From: DASYHS01 sp035998295
GTDB lineage: Bacteria; Pseudomonadota; Alphaproteobacteria; Azospirillales; Azospirillaceae
DNA length: 29,705 nucleotides
NCBI RefSeq assembly: GCF_035998295.1
Contig: NZ_DASYHS010000029.1
Coordinates: forward strand, 1 to 29,705
Reading direction: 5' to 3'
Both the position numbers and the translations under genes were made by a program. Each line of letters begins with the position of its first letter. Within the stretch, counting starts at the first letter, position 1. This document shows, piece by piece, positions 15,091-23,312 of this stretch. A model generated the notes under the pieces. The model searched no databases. It saw nothing but the letters and a program-made list of their open reading frames with translations, and was not told where the DNA came from.

Positions 15091-15114
15091 GGCGGGCTTT
15101 CCCGGCGGGCTTTC
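15091..15114. repeat. 11-bp direct repeat, period 13
   Basis: GGCGGGCTTTC occurs twice (15091-15101, 15104-15114) in the 104-base gap between the SDR stop and the small acidic gene. No clear hairpin or promoter is evident here; the role is unknown. Confidence 0.4.
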
Positions 15115-15129
15115 GCGGCTTGCGCGCCC

Positions 15130-16128
15130 TCAATCGCGCTCGCGCGCGATCAGCATCGACGCACCGACCCCCAGTACCGCCAGCCCGGCCAGCGCGAGGG
15201 CCCCGCGCACCATGCCCTCGGCCATGCTGGCCGGGCCCGGCTTCGTCTCTTCGCTGAACCGGCCCCGCATCCGGTGCAGGCCCGGTACCGTCTCGAACAG
15301 GTTGTCCCGGCGCCCGGCCCGCAGCGGTTCGCCGGTCTGCTGGCCCTGGATACCCGAAGCGGCCAGGTAGCGGTCGGCGATGCCCGGCGCCGCGAAGGTG
15401 CCGAGGATGGCCACGCGCGTCATGTTGCCGATCCAGTATTCCCGGCGCGGATGCTCCGCGGCGGCGACGATGTCGCGGGCGATGTCCTCGGGCTGGAAGA
15501 CCGGGGCGACCGGCCTCGGCTGGTTCGGCAGGTGGCAGCGCGCCCAGTCGAACTGCGGCGTGTTGACCGCCGGCAGGTGGACCGACGTCACCGTGATGCC
15601 GCTGCCCTCCTGCATCAGCTCGACCCGCACGCTGTCGACGTAGCCGCGGATCGCCGCCTTCGCGGCGCAGTAGGCGGCCTGGGCCGGGATCGACCGGTAG
15701 GCGAGTGCCGATCCGACCTGGAGGATGGCCCCGCGGTTGCGCGGCCGCATGTGGCGCAACGCCGCGAGCACCCCGTGCGCTCCCCCCAGATACGTGACCT
15801 CCGTGACCCGCCGCAGTTCCTCGGGCGTGATGTCCCAGCTCATCCCGAACACGGTCGCCATGGCCGAATTCACCCACACGTCCAGCGGGCCCAGTTCCCG
15901 CTCGATGCGGTCCGCGGCGTCGAACACGGCCTCCGGGTCGGCGACGTCGGCCGGCAGCACGATGGCGCGCCCGCCGATCCGCTCCACCTCGGCCCGGACC
16001 GTCTCCAGCGCGTCGCGGTCGCGGGCGATCAGCCCGATCTGCGCGCCCTGTTCCGCGAAGGCCAAGGCGGTTGCGCGACCGACGCCCGCCGACGCGCCCG
16101 TGATCGCTACCACCGGTTCCGGCTTCAT
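15130..16128 (-). CDS. SDR family oxidoreductase with C-terminal membrane anchor
   Basis: This 332-residue short-chain dehydrogenase has a classical core: TGASAGVGRAT (10-20), an Arg after the second strand (LIARDRDALE) favouring NADP(H), Ser140, Tyr153 and Lys157 (AAYCAAK). The usual NNAG is altered to NSAM (87-90). Beyond the core are about 100 extra residues, ending in one hydrophobic helix (GALALAGLAVLGVGASMLIA) and a charged tip (RERD), a probable membrane anchor. This long form is common among alphaproteobacterial stress-island SDRs; the substrate is unknown. The ATG is preceded by GGAGAGCAGGA; an in-frame ATG 19 codons earlier would run through the predicted promoter leader and is less likely. 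It heads the minus-strand SDR-acidic protein-SRPBCC unit. Confidence 0.88.
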   Translation of the reverse strand: MKPEPVVAITGASAGVGRATALAFAEQGAQIGLIARDRDALETVRAEVERIGGRAIVLPADVADPEAVFDAADRIERELGPLDVWVNSAMATVFGMSWDITPEELRRVTEVTYLGGAHGVLAALRHMRPRNRGAILQVGSALAYRSIPAQAAYCAAKAAIRGYVDSVRVELMQEGSGITVTSVHLPAVNTPQFDWARCHLPNQPRPVAPVFQPEDIARDIVAAAEHPRREYWIGNMTRVAILGTFAAPGIADRYLAASGIQGQQTGEPLRAGRRDNLFETVPGLHRMRGRFSEETKPGPASMAEGMVRGALALAGLAVLGVGASMLIARERD

Positions 16129-16169
16129 TTCCTGCTCTCCCTTTCCGTCCCTTGCCGCGTCGTCGGCAC

Positions 16170-16195
16170 AACACGAACGCGCCATCGGCCGTTCC
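16170..16195 (-). promoter_or_regulatory. Candidate EcfG promoter of the SDR-SRPBCC unit
   Basis: Read on the minus strand, GGAAC (16195-16191) is followed after 17 bases by TGTT (16173-16170). Spacing and sequence fit GGAAC-N16/17-(N)GTT. Transcription from about 16162 gives a leader of about 35 bases to the SDR start codon. Confidence 0.5.
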
Positions 16196-16210
16196 GGATG
16201 CGCCCGATCG

Positions 16211-16235
16211 GGAATTCCGCGGACTTCGCCCTGTT
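16211..16235 (+). promoter_or_regulatory. Weak EcfG-like sequence ahead of lon
   Basis: GGAAT, 16 bases, then TGTT: one mismatch in the -35 and one in the -10 from the EcfG consensus. It is back-to-back with the better minus-strand site, the -35 elements being 15 bases apart. No convincing heat-shock (RpoH) promoter is visible in this 154-base region. Confidence 0.25.
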
Positions 16236-16282
16236 AGCCCCGAAGCCAACGATCGGATTCCGCTGAACGAGGGTCACGCCCC

Positions 16283-18736
16283 ATGACCGCAAACGACCCC
16301 GCCGCAGACCCCGCCGCAGACCCCGCCGCAGACCCGGGCGCCGACCGGCCCGCCGCGCTGCCCCCCGCCGCGCTGCCCGAGGATGGATTGATCATCCTGC
16401 CCGTCCGCAACCTCGTGCTGTTCCCCGGCCTGGTCCTGCCGATCGCCATCGGACGCGAGCGTTCGATCGCCGCCACCCAGGAGGCGATGCGGGCGAACCG
16501 CCCGCTCGGCGTGCTGCTCCAGAAGGACGGTCACGTGGACGAGCCGGGGGCCGACGACCTTCACGCCGTCGGCACGATCGGCAGCGTCCTGCGCTACCTG
16601 ACCGGCGAGCAGGGCGCCCACCACCTCGTGATCCAGGGCGAGCGGCGGTTCCAGGTGGTCGAGTTCCTGGAAGGGCATCCGTTCCTCGTCGCCCGGGTCG
16701 CGCCGATCGAGGAGCCGGAGACCGCCGCGGAGGGCACCGACGCCGAAACCGAGGCCCGGTTCAACCATCTGCGCAACCAGGCGCTCGAAGCGCTCGACCT
16801 GCTGCCCGAGACCCCGCAGGAGCTGGTGGCCGCGGTCCGCGGCATCACCTCGGCGGCGGTCCTCGCCGACACGGTCGCGAGCTATCTCGACCTCTCCTCC
16901 GAGGAGAAGCAGCGGCTCCTCGAGACCCTGGACCTGCGCCGGCGCCTCGACATGGTGTCCGCGCATCTCGGGCACCGCATCCAGGTGATGCGCCTGACCA
17001 AGGAGATCAGCCAGCAGACGCAGGAGGCCGTCACCGAGCGGCAGCGCGAGTTCCTGCTGCGCGAGCAGCTCCGCACGATCCAGCAGCAGCTCGGCGAGGC
17101 CGACGAGAAGGGCGAGGAGATCGAGGAGCTTTCCAACGCCATCGCGCAGGCGGGAATGCCCGAAGACGTCGAGAAGCACGCCCGCAAGGAGCTGCGGCGC
17201 CTGGAACGCATGCCCGAGGCGGCCGCCGAGTACTCGATGGTCCGCACGTATCTCGACACCGTGACCGACCTGCCCTGGTCGACGCTGAGCGAGGGCCGGA
17301 TCGACATCGACGAGGCGCGCCGGACCCTCGACGAGGACCATCACGGGCTCGAGAAGGTGAAGAAGCGGATCCTGGAGTTCCTGGCCGTCCGCAAGCTCAA
17401 CCCGAAGGGCCGCAGCCCCATCCTCTGCTTCGTCGGCCCGCCGGGCGTCGGCAAGACCTCGCTCGGCCAGTCGATCGCCAAGGCGACCGGCCGCCATTTC
17501 GCGCGCCTCAGCCTGGGCGGGCTGCACGACGAGGCCGAGATCCGCGGCCATCGGCGCACCTATATCGGCGCGATGCCCGGCAACGTGATCCAGGCCGTGC
17601 GCAAGGCCGGGACGCGCGACTGCGTGGTCATGCTGGACGAGATGGACAAGCTCGGGCAGGGCTTCCACGGCGACCCGTCCGCGGCCCTGCTCGAAGTGCT
17701 CGATCCCGAGCAGAACTCGACCTTCCGCGACAACTATCTCGGCGTGCCCTTCGACCTCAGCAAGGTTATGTTCATCGGCACCGCCAACGTGCTCGACGCG
17801 ATCCCGGGTCCGCTGCGCGACCGCATGGAGGTCATCCACCTCGCCGGCTACACCGAGGAGGAGAAGCTTCAGATCGCGAAGCGCTACCTCGTCGCCCGCC
17901 AGCGCGAGGCGAACGGGCTGCAGCCCGACCAGATCGCCCTGGAGGACGACACGCTGCGCTCCATCATCCGCGACTATACGCGCGAGGCCGGCGTGCGGAA
18001 CCTCGAACGCATGATCGGCGCGGTGTGCCGGAACGCCGCCGTGCGCATCGCCGAGGGCAGCACGGAGGGCATCCGCGTCACTCCCGACGATCTGGCGGAG
18101 ATTCTGGGACCGCGCCGCTTCGAGGCCGAGGTCGCGATGCGCACCAGCGTGCCGGGCGTGGCGACCGGGCTGGCCTGGACGCCGTTCGGCGGCGACATCC
18201 TCTTCATCGAGGCCAGCCGGTTCACCGGCGGCGGCAAGCTGATCCTGACCGGGCAGCTCGGCGACGTGATGCGCGAGAGCGCGCAGGCGGCGTTGAGCCT
18301 CGTCAAGAGCCGCATCCGCGACCTGGGGCTCGACCCCCAGCTCCTGGAGAAATGCGACATCCACGTCCACGTCCCGTCCGGCGCGATCCCCAAGGACGGG
18401 CCGAGCGCCGGCGTCGCCATCTACACGGCGCTGGTGTCGCTGCTCAGCGGCCGGCCGGCCAGAAGCGACGTCGCCATGACCGGCGAGATCAGCCTGCGCG
18501 GCCTCGTGCTGCCCGTCGGCGGCATCAAGGAGAAGGTCGTCGCGGCCGAACGCGCCGGCATCCGCACGGTGATGCTGCCGGCACGCAACCGCCACGATTT
18601 CGAGGACGTTCCGGAGGAGGTGCGCCGGAGGCTCGACTTCGTCTGGCTCGAAACGGTCGACGACGCGGCCCGGACGGCGCTCGGCGACGAGGCCGGACAG
18701 GGTGGAGCGCAGGAACGCCGCACCGGCTCGGGCTGA
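16283..18736 (+). CDS. lon: ATP-dependent protease Lon (LonA type)
   Basis: This 817-residue cytoplasmic AAA+ protease degrades misfolded and regulatory proteins. The N-terminal substrate domain starts near LIILPVRNLVLFPG (about residue 35); a helical linker follows, then Walker A GPPGVGKT (385-392), the VVMLDEMDKLG Walker B, and the protease domain with the Ser708-Lys751 dyad (PKDGPSAGVA; GGIKEKVVAAERAG). All catalytic residues are present. The first 33 residues are low complexity, including a DPAA repeat from a 12-base tandem repeat, and are not typical of Lon. The ATG has only a weak AGGG upstream. The gene is not next to clpX or hupB as the housekeeping lon usually is, so it may be a second, stress-linked copy (inference). 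The AI-2E gene begins 32 bases downstream. Confidence 0.95.
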   Translation: MTANDPAADPAADPAADPGADRPAALPPAALPEDGLIILPVRNLVLFPGLVLPIAIGRERSIAATQEAMRANRPLGVLLQKDGHVDEPGADDLHAVGTIGSVLRYLTGEQGAHHLVIQGERRFQVVEFLEGHPFLVARVAPIEEPETAAEGTDAETEARFNHLRNQALEALDLLPETPQELVAAVRGITSAAVLADTVASYLDLSSEEKQRLLETLDLRRRLDMVSAHLGHRIQVMRLTKEISQQTQEAVTERQREFLLREQLRTIQQQLGEADEKGEEIEELSNAIAQAGMPEDVEKHARKELRRLERMPEAAAEYSMVRTYLDTVTDLPWSTLSEGRIDIDEARRTLDEDHHGLEKVKKRILEFLAVRKLNPKGRSPILCFVGPPGVGKTSLGQSIAKATGRHFARLSLGGLHDEAEIRGHRRTYIGAMPGNVIQAVRKAGTRDCVVMLDEMDKLGQGFHGDPSAALLEVLDPEQNSTFRDNYLGVPFDLSKVMFIGTANVLDAIPGPLRDRMEVIHLAGYTEEEKLQIAKRYLVARQREANGLQPDQIALEDDTLRSIIRDYTREAGVRNLERMIGAVCRNAAVRIAEGSTEGIRVTPDDLAEILGPRRFEAEVAMRTSVPGVATGLAWTPFGGDILFIEASRFTGGGKLILTGQLGDVMRESAQAALSLVKSRIRDLGLDPQLLEKCDIHVHVPSGAIPKDGPSAGVAIYTALVSLLSGRPARSDVAMTGEISLRGLVLPVGGIKEKVVAAERAGIRTVMLPARNRHDFEDVPEEVRRRLDFVWLETVDDAARTALGDEAGQGGAQERRTGSG
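16295..16330 (+). repeat. Three 12-bp tandem repeats within the lon 5' end
   Basis: GACCCCGCCGCA occurs three times in a row and encodes (DPAA)3, followed by a partly degraded fourth unit (DPGA). In-frame units mean copy-number change would alter only the length of the disordered N-terminus. Confidence 0.75.
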
Positions 18737-18768
18737 GCGGACGGGAAACAGGAAAGGCCACCACGACC

Positions 18769-19767
18769 ATGCAGCAGTACCGGAGCGACGACCTAAGGCC
18801 GTTCGTCTGGCGCGTCCTGATCGTGGTCGGAATCGGCGCGACCGTCTTCCTCGTGTGGCGGATCGCCGAGGCCCTGCTCCTGATCTTCGCCGGCGTGCTG
18901 ATAGCGGTCCTGCTCCTCCACCTGCGCGATTGGGTCCACCGCTGGACCGGGCTGCCGAGAGGCTGGGCCTTCGCGCTCGTCCTGGTCGTGCTCGCAGCCC
19001 TGCTCGCCGCGGCCGGCCTGTTCCTCGGCTCGCGGGTCGCCACCGAGTTCTCGGCCCTGAGCCGCCAGATCGAGACCGCGATCGGAAGCCTGCCCCAGGA
19101 CGTCACCGAGCGGTTCGGCGACGTGGGCTCCCTGTTCACCCAGTTCCGGGCGGTGGCGTCCAACGTCGTCTTCTTCCTCTCCAACGCGATCGTGATCCTG
19201 TTCGCGGCGATCTACGTCGCGGCCTCCCCGGATCTCTACCGCCGGGGCCTGGTGCTGCTGTTCCCGCCGCGCCAGCACGACCGCGTGCGCGAGGTGCTGG
19301 ACGTCTGCGGCTATTCCCTCTGGCGCTGGATGATCGGCACCCTGGCCTCGATGGCGAGCGTCGGCGTCCTGACCGGGCTGGGCCTGTGGCTCCTGGACGT
19401 CCCTGCCGCCCTAGCGCTGGGCCTGGTCGCCGCCCTGCTCGAGTTCATCCCCCTGCTCGGCCCCATACTGGCCGCCATCCCCGCGGTCCTGATCGCCTTC
19501 TCGCAAGGACCGATGGAGGCGCTCTGGGTGGCCCTGCTCTACCTCGTGATCCAGCAGATCGAGGGCAACCTGATCCTGCCCATGGCCCAGAAACGGATGG
19601 TCTCCCTGCCGCCTGTGGTCACGCTCGGCGCGATCGTCGCGGGGGGCCTGCTGTTCGGGCTCCTGGGCATCTTCCTCGCGACGCCGCTGGCGGTCGTGCT
19701 GATGGTGATCGTCAACCTGCTCTACATCGAGGACACGCTCGGCGAGAAGCGGCAGTTCCCGGGCTGA
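18769..19767 (+). CDS. AI-2E family transporter (PerM-like permease)
   Basis: This 332-residue integral membrane protein has about eight hydrophobic helices. Two begin the protein (about 12-30 and 33-50), a soluble amphipathic stretch follows (SRVATEFSALSRQIETAIGSLPQDV), and a dense C-terminal cluster contains LEFIPLLGPILAAIPAVLIA and the QQIEGNLILPMAQKRMVSLPPVVTL motif that defines the family. Members include TqsA, PerM and some Na+/H+ antiporters, so the cargo cannot be read from sequence. The ATG follows AGGAAAGG with a rather long 11-base spacing. It starts 32 bases after lon, so co-transcription is likely. It ends 10 bases from the converging PAP2 gene with no room for a separate terminator. 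Confidence 0.9.
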   Translation: MQQYRSDDLRPFVWRVLIVVGIGATVFLVWRIAEALLLIFAGVLIAVLLLHLRDWVHRWTGLPRGWAFALVLVVLAALLAAAGLFLGSRVATEFSALSRQIETAIGSLPQDVTERFGDVGSLFTQFRAVASNVVFFLSNAIVILFAAIYVAASPDLYRRGLVLLFPPRQHDRVREVLDVCGYSLWRWMIGTLASMASVGVLTGLGLWLLDVPAALALGLVAALLEFIPLLGPILAAIPAVLIAFSQGPMEALWVALLYLVIQQIEGNLILPMAQKRMVSLPPVVTLGAIVAGGLLFGLLGIFLATPLAVVLMVIVNLLYIEDTLGEKRQFPG

Positions 19768-19777
19768 GCCGTCCCGC

Positions 19778-20509
19778 TCAGGACGGGTCGGGCTCCTCCT
19801 CCTTCCCCGCCCGGCCGCGGCGCTGGAGCGCCAGCGCCACCGTCCAGACCGCCATCGCCCAGACGGTGCCGATCGTCCATCCGGCCAGCACGTCCGACGG
19901 CCAGTGGACGCCGAGATAGACGCGACTGATCCCGACCAGGATCGTGACCGCCGCCGCCAGCGAGATCAGGTAGATCTTGACCCGCCAGCTCTTCTCGACC
20001 CGGGCCAGCAGCGCACCGAGGGTCAGGTAGGTGACCGCCGCCAGCATCGAATGCCCGCTCGGGAAGCTGGCGGTGTAGACCATGGCCTCATGGGGGACCA
20101 GGTCGGGCCGCGGCCGGTCGAAGACCTCCTTGAGCAGCGAACTGGCCAGGAGGCCGCCGCCGACCGAGACCATCAGCAGCACCATCGCCCTGCGCTTGCG
20201 GATCAGCCACAGATACCCGGCGACCGACACGCTCAGCACCATCAGCACGCCGACTCCGCCCAGCGCGGTCATGTCGCGTCCCAGCTCCTCCACCCAGCCG
20301 GGGCCGATCGGGTCCGACGGGTCGGCGGCGTTGCGCAGCGCGAGCAGCAGCATGCGGTCGATGCGGTGGGTCTCGCCCTCGACGACCTCGTCGGCAAGCG
20401 CGATGAAGCCCCAGAGCGCACCCGCCACCAGCATCAGCGCCAGCAGCAACCCGACCTCGTGCCTTCCGAACCGCCTCAGGCGCCGTCCGATCCTGTCCAG
20501 TCCTTCCAT
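19778..20509 (-). CDS. PAP2 superfamily phosphatase
   Basis: This 243-residue membrane protein has six hydrophobic segments and all three PAP2 signature motifs: KEVFDRPRP (127-135; Lys127, Arg132, Pro133), PSGH (150-153) and SRVYLGVHWPSD (195-206; catalytic His202, Asp206). The family removes phosphate from lipid phosphates such as phosphatidate or undecaprenyl pyrophosphate at the outer face of the inner membrane. With a WaaE-like glycosyltransferase gene just upstream on the same strand (67-base gap), a role in recycling the polyprenyl carrier or in lipid remodelling is reasonable. The ATG follows GAGAGGAG. The C-terminus is charged (RRGRAGKEEEPDPS). Confidence 0.92.
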   Translation of the reverse strand: MEGLDRIGRRLRRFGRHEVGLLLALMLVAGALWGFIALADEVVEGETHRIDRMLLLALRNAADPSDPIGPGWVEELGRDMTALGGVGVLMVLSVSVAGYLWLIRKRRAMVLLMVSVGGGLLASSLLKEVFDRPRPDLVPHEAMVYTASFPSGHSMLAAVTYLTLGALLARVEKSWRVKIYLISLAAAVTILVGISRVYLGVHWPSDVLAGWTIGTVWAMAVWTVALALQRRGRAGKEEEPDPS

Positions 20510-20576
20510 CCTCTCCTCTCGCCGTCTGCGGGATCCCCTGGGTAAACGGCGAAGGCCGGAAACCGACCGCAGGAAA

Positions 20577-21404
20577 TCACTCCGGCCGGCGCGCCGCCCG
20601 CATCTCCCGCGTCCGCAGCACGATCATGTATTCGTAGAAGGCCTGGAGGACGCAGTACGCAAGGCCGGCGCGCCCGTCCAGGAATCCGCGGCCGACCAGG
20701 TACATGTAGGCGAATTTCAACAGCGGCCGGAACGGCAGCCGCGCCGAAAGCGCCTTCAGCGCGCGCCGCCTCAGCGCCCGGTCGCGGCTCAGCAGGGACG
20801 GGCCGCCCCTGGGCACCCCCTCCCGCGCGGCCGCCCCCTCCGACGCTTCGAGTTGGGCGTAGCGGGCGTGACGCTCGACCCATTCGATGATCCCCTTGCT
20901 CGACGTGTCGTGCTCGATCCGGCTGCGCAGATGCCCCCACCGGCCGTCGACCACCGGAACCGGGTGGACCAGCCGCTCGAAGCGGATGCGGCCGGGGCGG
21001 TACAGGCGCATCACCGGTACGGGCGGCATCGCATGGGGGACGGGCGCTCCCATGAAGCGGTTGTTCCGGCCGCAGTAGAACGCGGCCAGTTCCGGCCCCG
21101 CCGCCGCCGCGGTTTCGCGCAGCTCGGACGCCAGCTCCGGCGGCACCCGCTCGTCGGCGTCGAGATGGAAGACCCAGGGATGGCGGAAGCCGATATTGGC
21201 CAGCGCCCAGTTCTGCTGGCTGGACCAGTCGTCGAGCCTGCGCCGGACGACCCGCGCGCCGGCGGCCAGCGCGATCTCGGCCGTGCGGTCGCTGCTGAGG
21301 GAATCGAGGACCACCACGTCGTCGCACCACGCGACCGAGGCGAGGCAGCCCGGCAGGTTCGCCGCCTCGTCCAATGCCGGTATCAGGATCGACGGTCCGC
21401 TCAT
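20577..21404 (-). CDS. Glycosyltransferase family 2, WaaE/KdtX-like
   Basis: This 275-residue cytoplasmic GT-A enzyme begins with the fold's first strand (ILIPALDEAANLPGCLASV) and shows VVVLDSLSSDRTAEIA, the DDWSSQQNWAL segment and VFHLDADERV with the DxD pair Asp82/Asp84. The SxQxNxAL and HLDADE pattern, plus the C-terminal FLDGRAGLAYCVLQAFYEY, is typical of the WaaE/beta-1,4-glucosyltransferase branch that decorates the LPS core. It transfers a sugar from a nucleotide donor; the exact sugar is unknown. Two in-frame ATGs compete: I prefer the inner one because GGGGAGGGG lies just before it; the outer would add MGRG. It is followed by the PAP2 gene. Confidence 0.88.
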   Translation of the reverse strand: MSGPSILIPALDEAANLPGCLASVAWCDDVVVLDSLSSDRTAEIALAAGARVVRRRLDDWSSQQNWALANIGFRHPWVFHLDADERVPPELASELRETAAAAGPELAAFYCGRNNRFMGAPVPHAMPPVPVMRLYRPGRIRFERLVHPVPVVDGRWGHLRSRIEHDTSSKGIIEWVERHARYAQLEASEGAAAREGVPRGGPSLLSRDRALRRRALKALSARLPFRPLLKFAYMYLVGRGFLDGRAGLAYCVLQAFYEYMIVLRTREMRAARRPE

Positions 21405-21495
21405 GCCCCTCCCCATCCTTCATGTCCGCATGCGATGATAGGACATCCCGATACCCGCGTCGATTGCACCGGCGCAGACCGCGGCGCCCCCCGCC

Positions 21496-21521
21496 GGAAC
21501 AAAAAGGCGGGAAACGCGGTT
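21496..21521 (+). promoter_or_regulatory. Candidate EcfG promoter of the PLD gene
   Basis: GGAAC (21496-21500), 17 bases starting with five As, then GGTT (21518-21521). It fits GGAAC-N17-(N)GTT with a G for C at the weakly conserved first -10 position. A start near 21530 gives a leader of about 46 bases. Confidence 0.42.
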
Positions 21522-21575
21522 GGCGATCTGTCGGGCTCGAGCGCCCCGGATGGACAGAGACGGAGAAGACCCACC

Positions 21576-23312
21576 ATGCCCGCGCTCCGAAAGCGTGCCG
21601 TCGAGGACCACCATCCCGCCGGGAGCCACGGCATGCCGGACCGGGGCATGCCGGACCGGATCCTGGTCCCCGGCAAGACCTGCTGGCGGATCGTGCGGGC
21701 CGACCGGTTCTCGGTCATCGTCGATGCCGACGACTATTTCCGGACGGCGAAGAAGGCGATCGCCGAGGCGGAGAACATCGTCATGGCGATCGGCTGGGAT
21801 TTCGACCTGCGCATCAAGCTGGAGCCGGACGGCCCGCGCGACGCCGGTCCCGACCGCCTGGGTCATCTGGTCCAGCACCTGGTCGAGACGAAGCGTCACG
21901 TCCACGCCTATGTCCTGAAATGGGACATGGCGATGCTGACGACGCTGACGAGCCAGGTGATCCCGCTGCTGGCGACGCACTGGCTCACGATGCGGCGCAT
22001 CCATTTCCGGCTCGACAGCAGCCACCCCCTGACCGGCTGCCATCACCAGAAGATCCTGGTGATCGACGACAGCGTCGCGTTCTGCGGCGGCATCGACATG
22101 ACCACCGACCGCTGGGACACCAGCAACCATCGCGAGGAGGACCCGTACCGCACCCGCCCGGACGGCAGTTCCTACGGCCCGTTCCACGACGTCACGACCG
22201 CCTGCGACGGGGAGGCGGCGCAAGCACTGGGCGAACTGGCCCGCGAGCGCTGGCGCCGGGCCGGCGGCAAGCGTCCGCGGCCGCCCCGGCTGCGCGAGCG
22301 CTGCTGGCCGGAGGGATTGCCAGTCACGCTGGAGGACGTCGACGTCGCGATAGCACGCACGGCGCCGCCCTATGACGGCCGGCAGGGCATCTTCGAGATC
22401 GAGGCGCTGTACCTGGCCGCGATCGCGGCGGCCCGGCGCGTCATCTACATGGAGAGCCAGTACTTCGCCTCGCAGGCCGTCCGCGACGCGCTTCTCCGCC
22501 GCCTCGCCGAGCCCGACGGTCCGGAGGTCGTGGTGATCAATCCGGAATCGGCCGACGGCTGGCTGGAGGAATGGACGATGGACGCGGCCCGCGCCCACAT
22601 CGTCCGGGCCCTGCGCGACGCGGACCGCTATGGCCGGTTTCGGATCTACTATCCCGTCAACGAGGCCGGCACTCCCATCTACGTGCACGCCAAGGTGGTC
22701 ACGGTCGACGACCGCCTGCTACGCATCGGCTCGTCGAACCTGAACAACCGCTCCATGGGGCTCGACACCGAATGCGACGTCGCGGTCGAGGCCGTCCCCG
22801 GCGCCGGCAACGAGCGCGCCGTCGCGCAGGCCGTGATCGGCGTGCGCCACCGGCTGCTGGCCGAGCACCTGGCCGTCCCGCCGGAGCGTCTGGCCCGGGA
22901 GATCGAGGAGCGGGGATCGGTGATCGCGGCGGTGGACGCCTTGCGGCAGGACACCGGCAGGACCCTGCGCCCGCTGGAGGCGCGGGAGCTGTCGCAAGCC
23001 GAGACGGCGGTGATCGAAAGCCGCCTCATGGACCCGGAGCGGCCGGCGCGCTTCGAGAAGGCCCTCACCCACATGGCGAAATACGTCGCGAACGCGACGC
23101 CCCCGACAACCGTCGCCTTCCTCGCCGGCCTCGCCCTCGGCGTCCTGGCCGGCCGGCTGGTGCGCCGTCAGAAAGGGTCGGAGCAGGAAGGCCCGTCGCC
23201 TCGCCTGGGCTGGTACGAGACGCAGTCGATCCGGGCCGCGAACGGCTCGCCGCGCCACTCGAAGCGGCCCGTCCAGTCGTCGACGCCACGGCCGTTCCAG
23301 AGGTCGATGTAG
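21576..23312 (+). CDS. Phospholipase D-like (cardiolipin synthase family) protein
   Basis: This 578-residue protein has two HKD catalytic motifs: His157-x-Lys159-x4-Asp164 (HHQKILVIDD) and His371-x-Lys373-x4-Asp378 (VHAKVVTVDD), the second followed by GSSNLNNRS. Family members transfer phosphatidyl groups or cut phosphodiester bonds in phospholipids through a phospho-histidine intermediate. The spacing resembles plant-type/bacterial PLD and ClsB-like proteins rather than classical Cls: there are no N-terminal membrane helices, and a single hydrophobic helix lies near the C-terminus (about 511-529). The last 48 residues are encoded opposite the 3' end of the GH16 gene and look unstructured. 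The ATG follows GGAGAAG; a histidine-rich first 25 residues may be dispensable. A candidate EcfG promoter lies upstream. Confidence 0.88.
   Translation: MPALRKRAVEDHHPAGSHGMPDRGMPDRILVPGKTCWRIVRADRFSVIVDADDYFRTAKKAIAEAENIVMAIGWDFDLRIKLEPDGPRDAGPDRLGHLVQHLVETKRHVHAYVLKWDMAMLTTLTSQVIPLLATHWLTMRRIHFRLDSSHPLTGCHHQKILVIDDSVAFCGGIDMTTDRWDTSNHREEDPYRTRPDGSSYGPFHDVTTACDGEAAQALGELARERWRRAGGKRPRPPRLRERCWPEGLPVTLEDVDVAIARTAPPYDGRQGIFEIEALYLAAIAAARRVIYMESQYFASQAVRDALLRRLAEPDGPEVVVINPESADGWLEEWTMDAARAHIVRALRDADRYGRFRIYYPVNEAGTPIYVHAKVVTVDDRLLRIGSSNLNNRSMGLDTECDVAVEAVPGAGNERAVAQAVIGVRHRLLAEHLAVPPERLAREIEERGSVIAAVDALRQDTGRTLRPLEARELSQAETAVIESRLMDPERPARFEKALTHMAKYVANATPPTTVAFLAGLALGVLAGRLVRRQKGSEQEGPSPRLGWYETQSIRAANGSPRHSKRPVQSSTPRPFQRSM

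Noticed and set aside
16274..18595. Very long open frame (773 codons) on the minus strand over lon
   Set aside because: Shadow of the well-defined Lon gene; no recognisable domains and His/Asp/Ala/Gly-rich translation typical of antisense GC-rich frames.
20082..21575. Plus-strand frame extending about 500 codons upstream of the PLD start
   Set aside because: It lies antisense to the PAP2 and GT2 genes; PLD-family similarity begins only after 21576, where an ATG and ribosome site exist.
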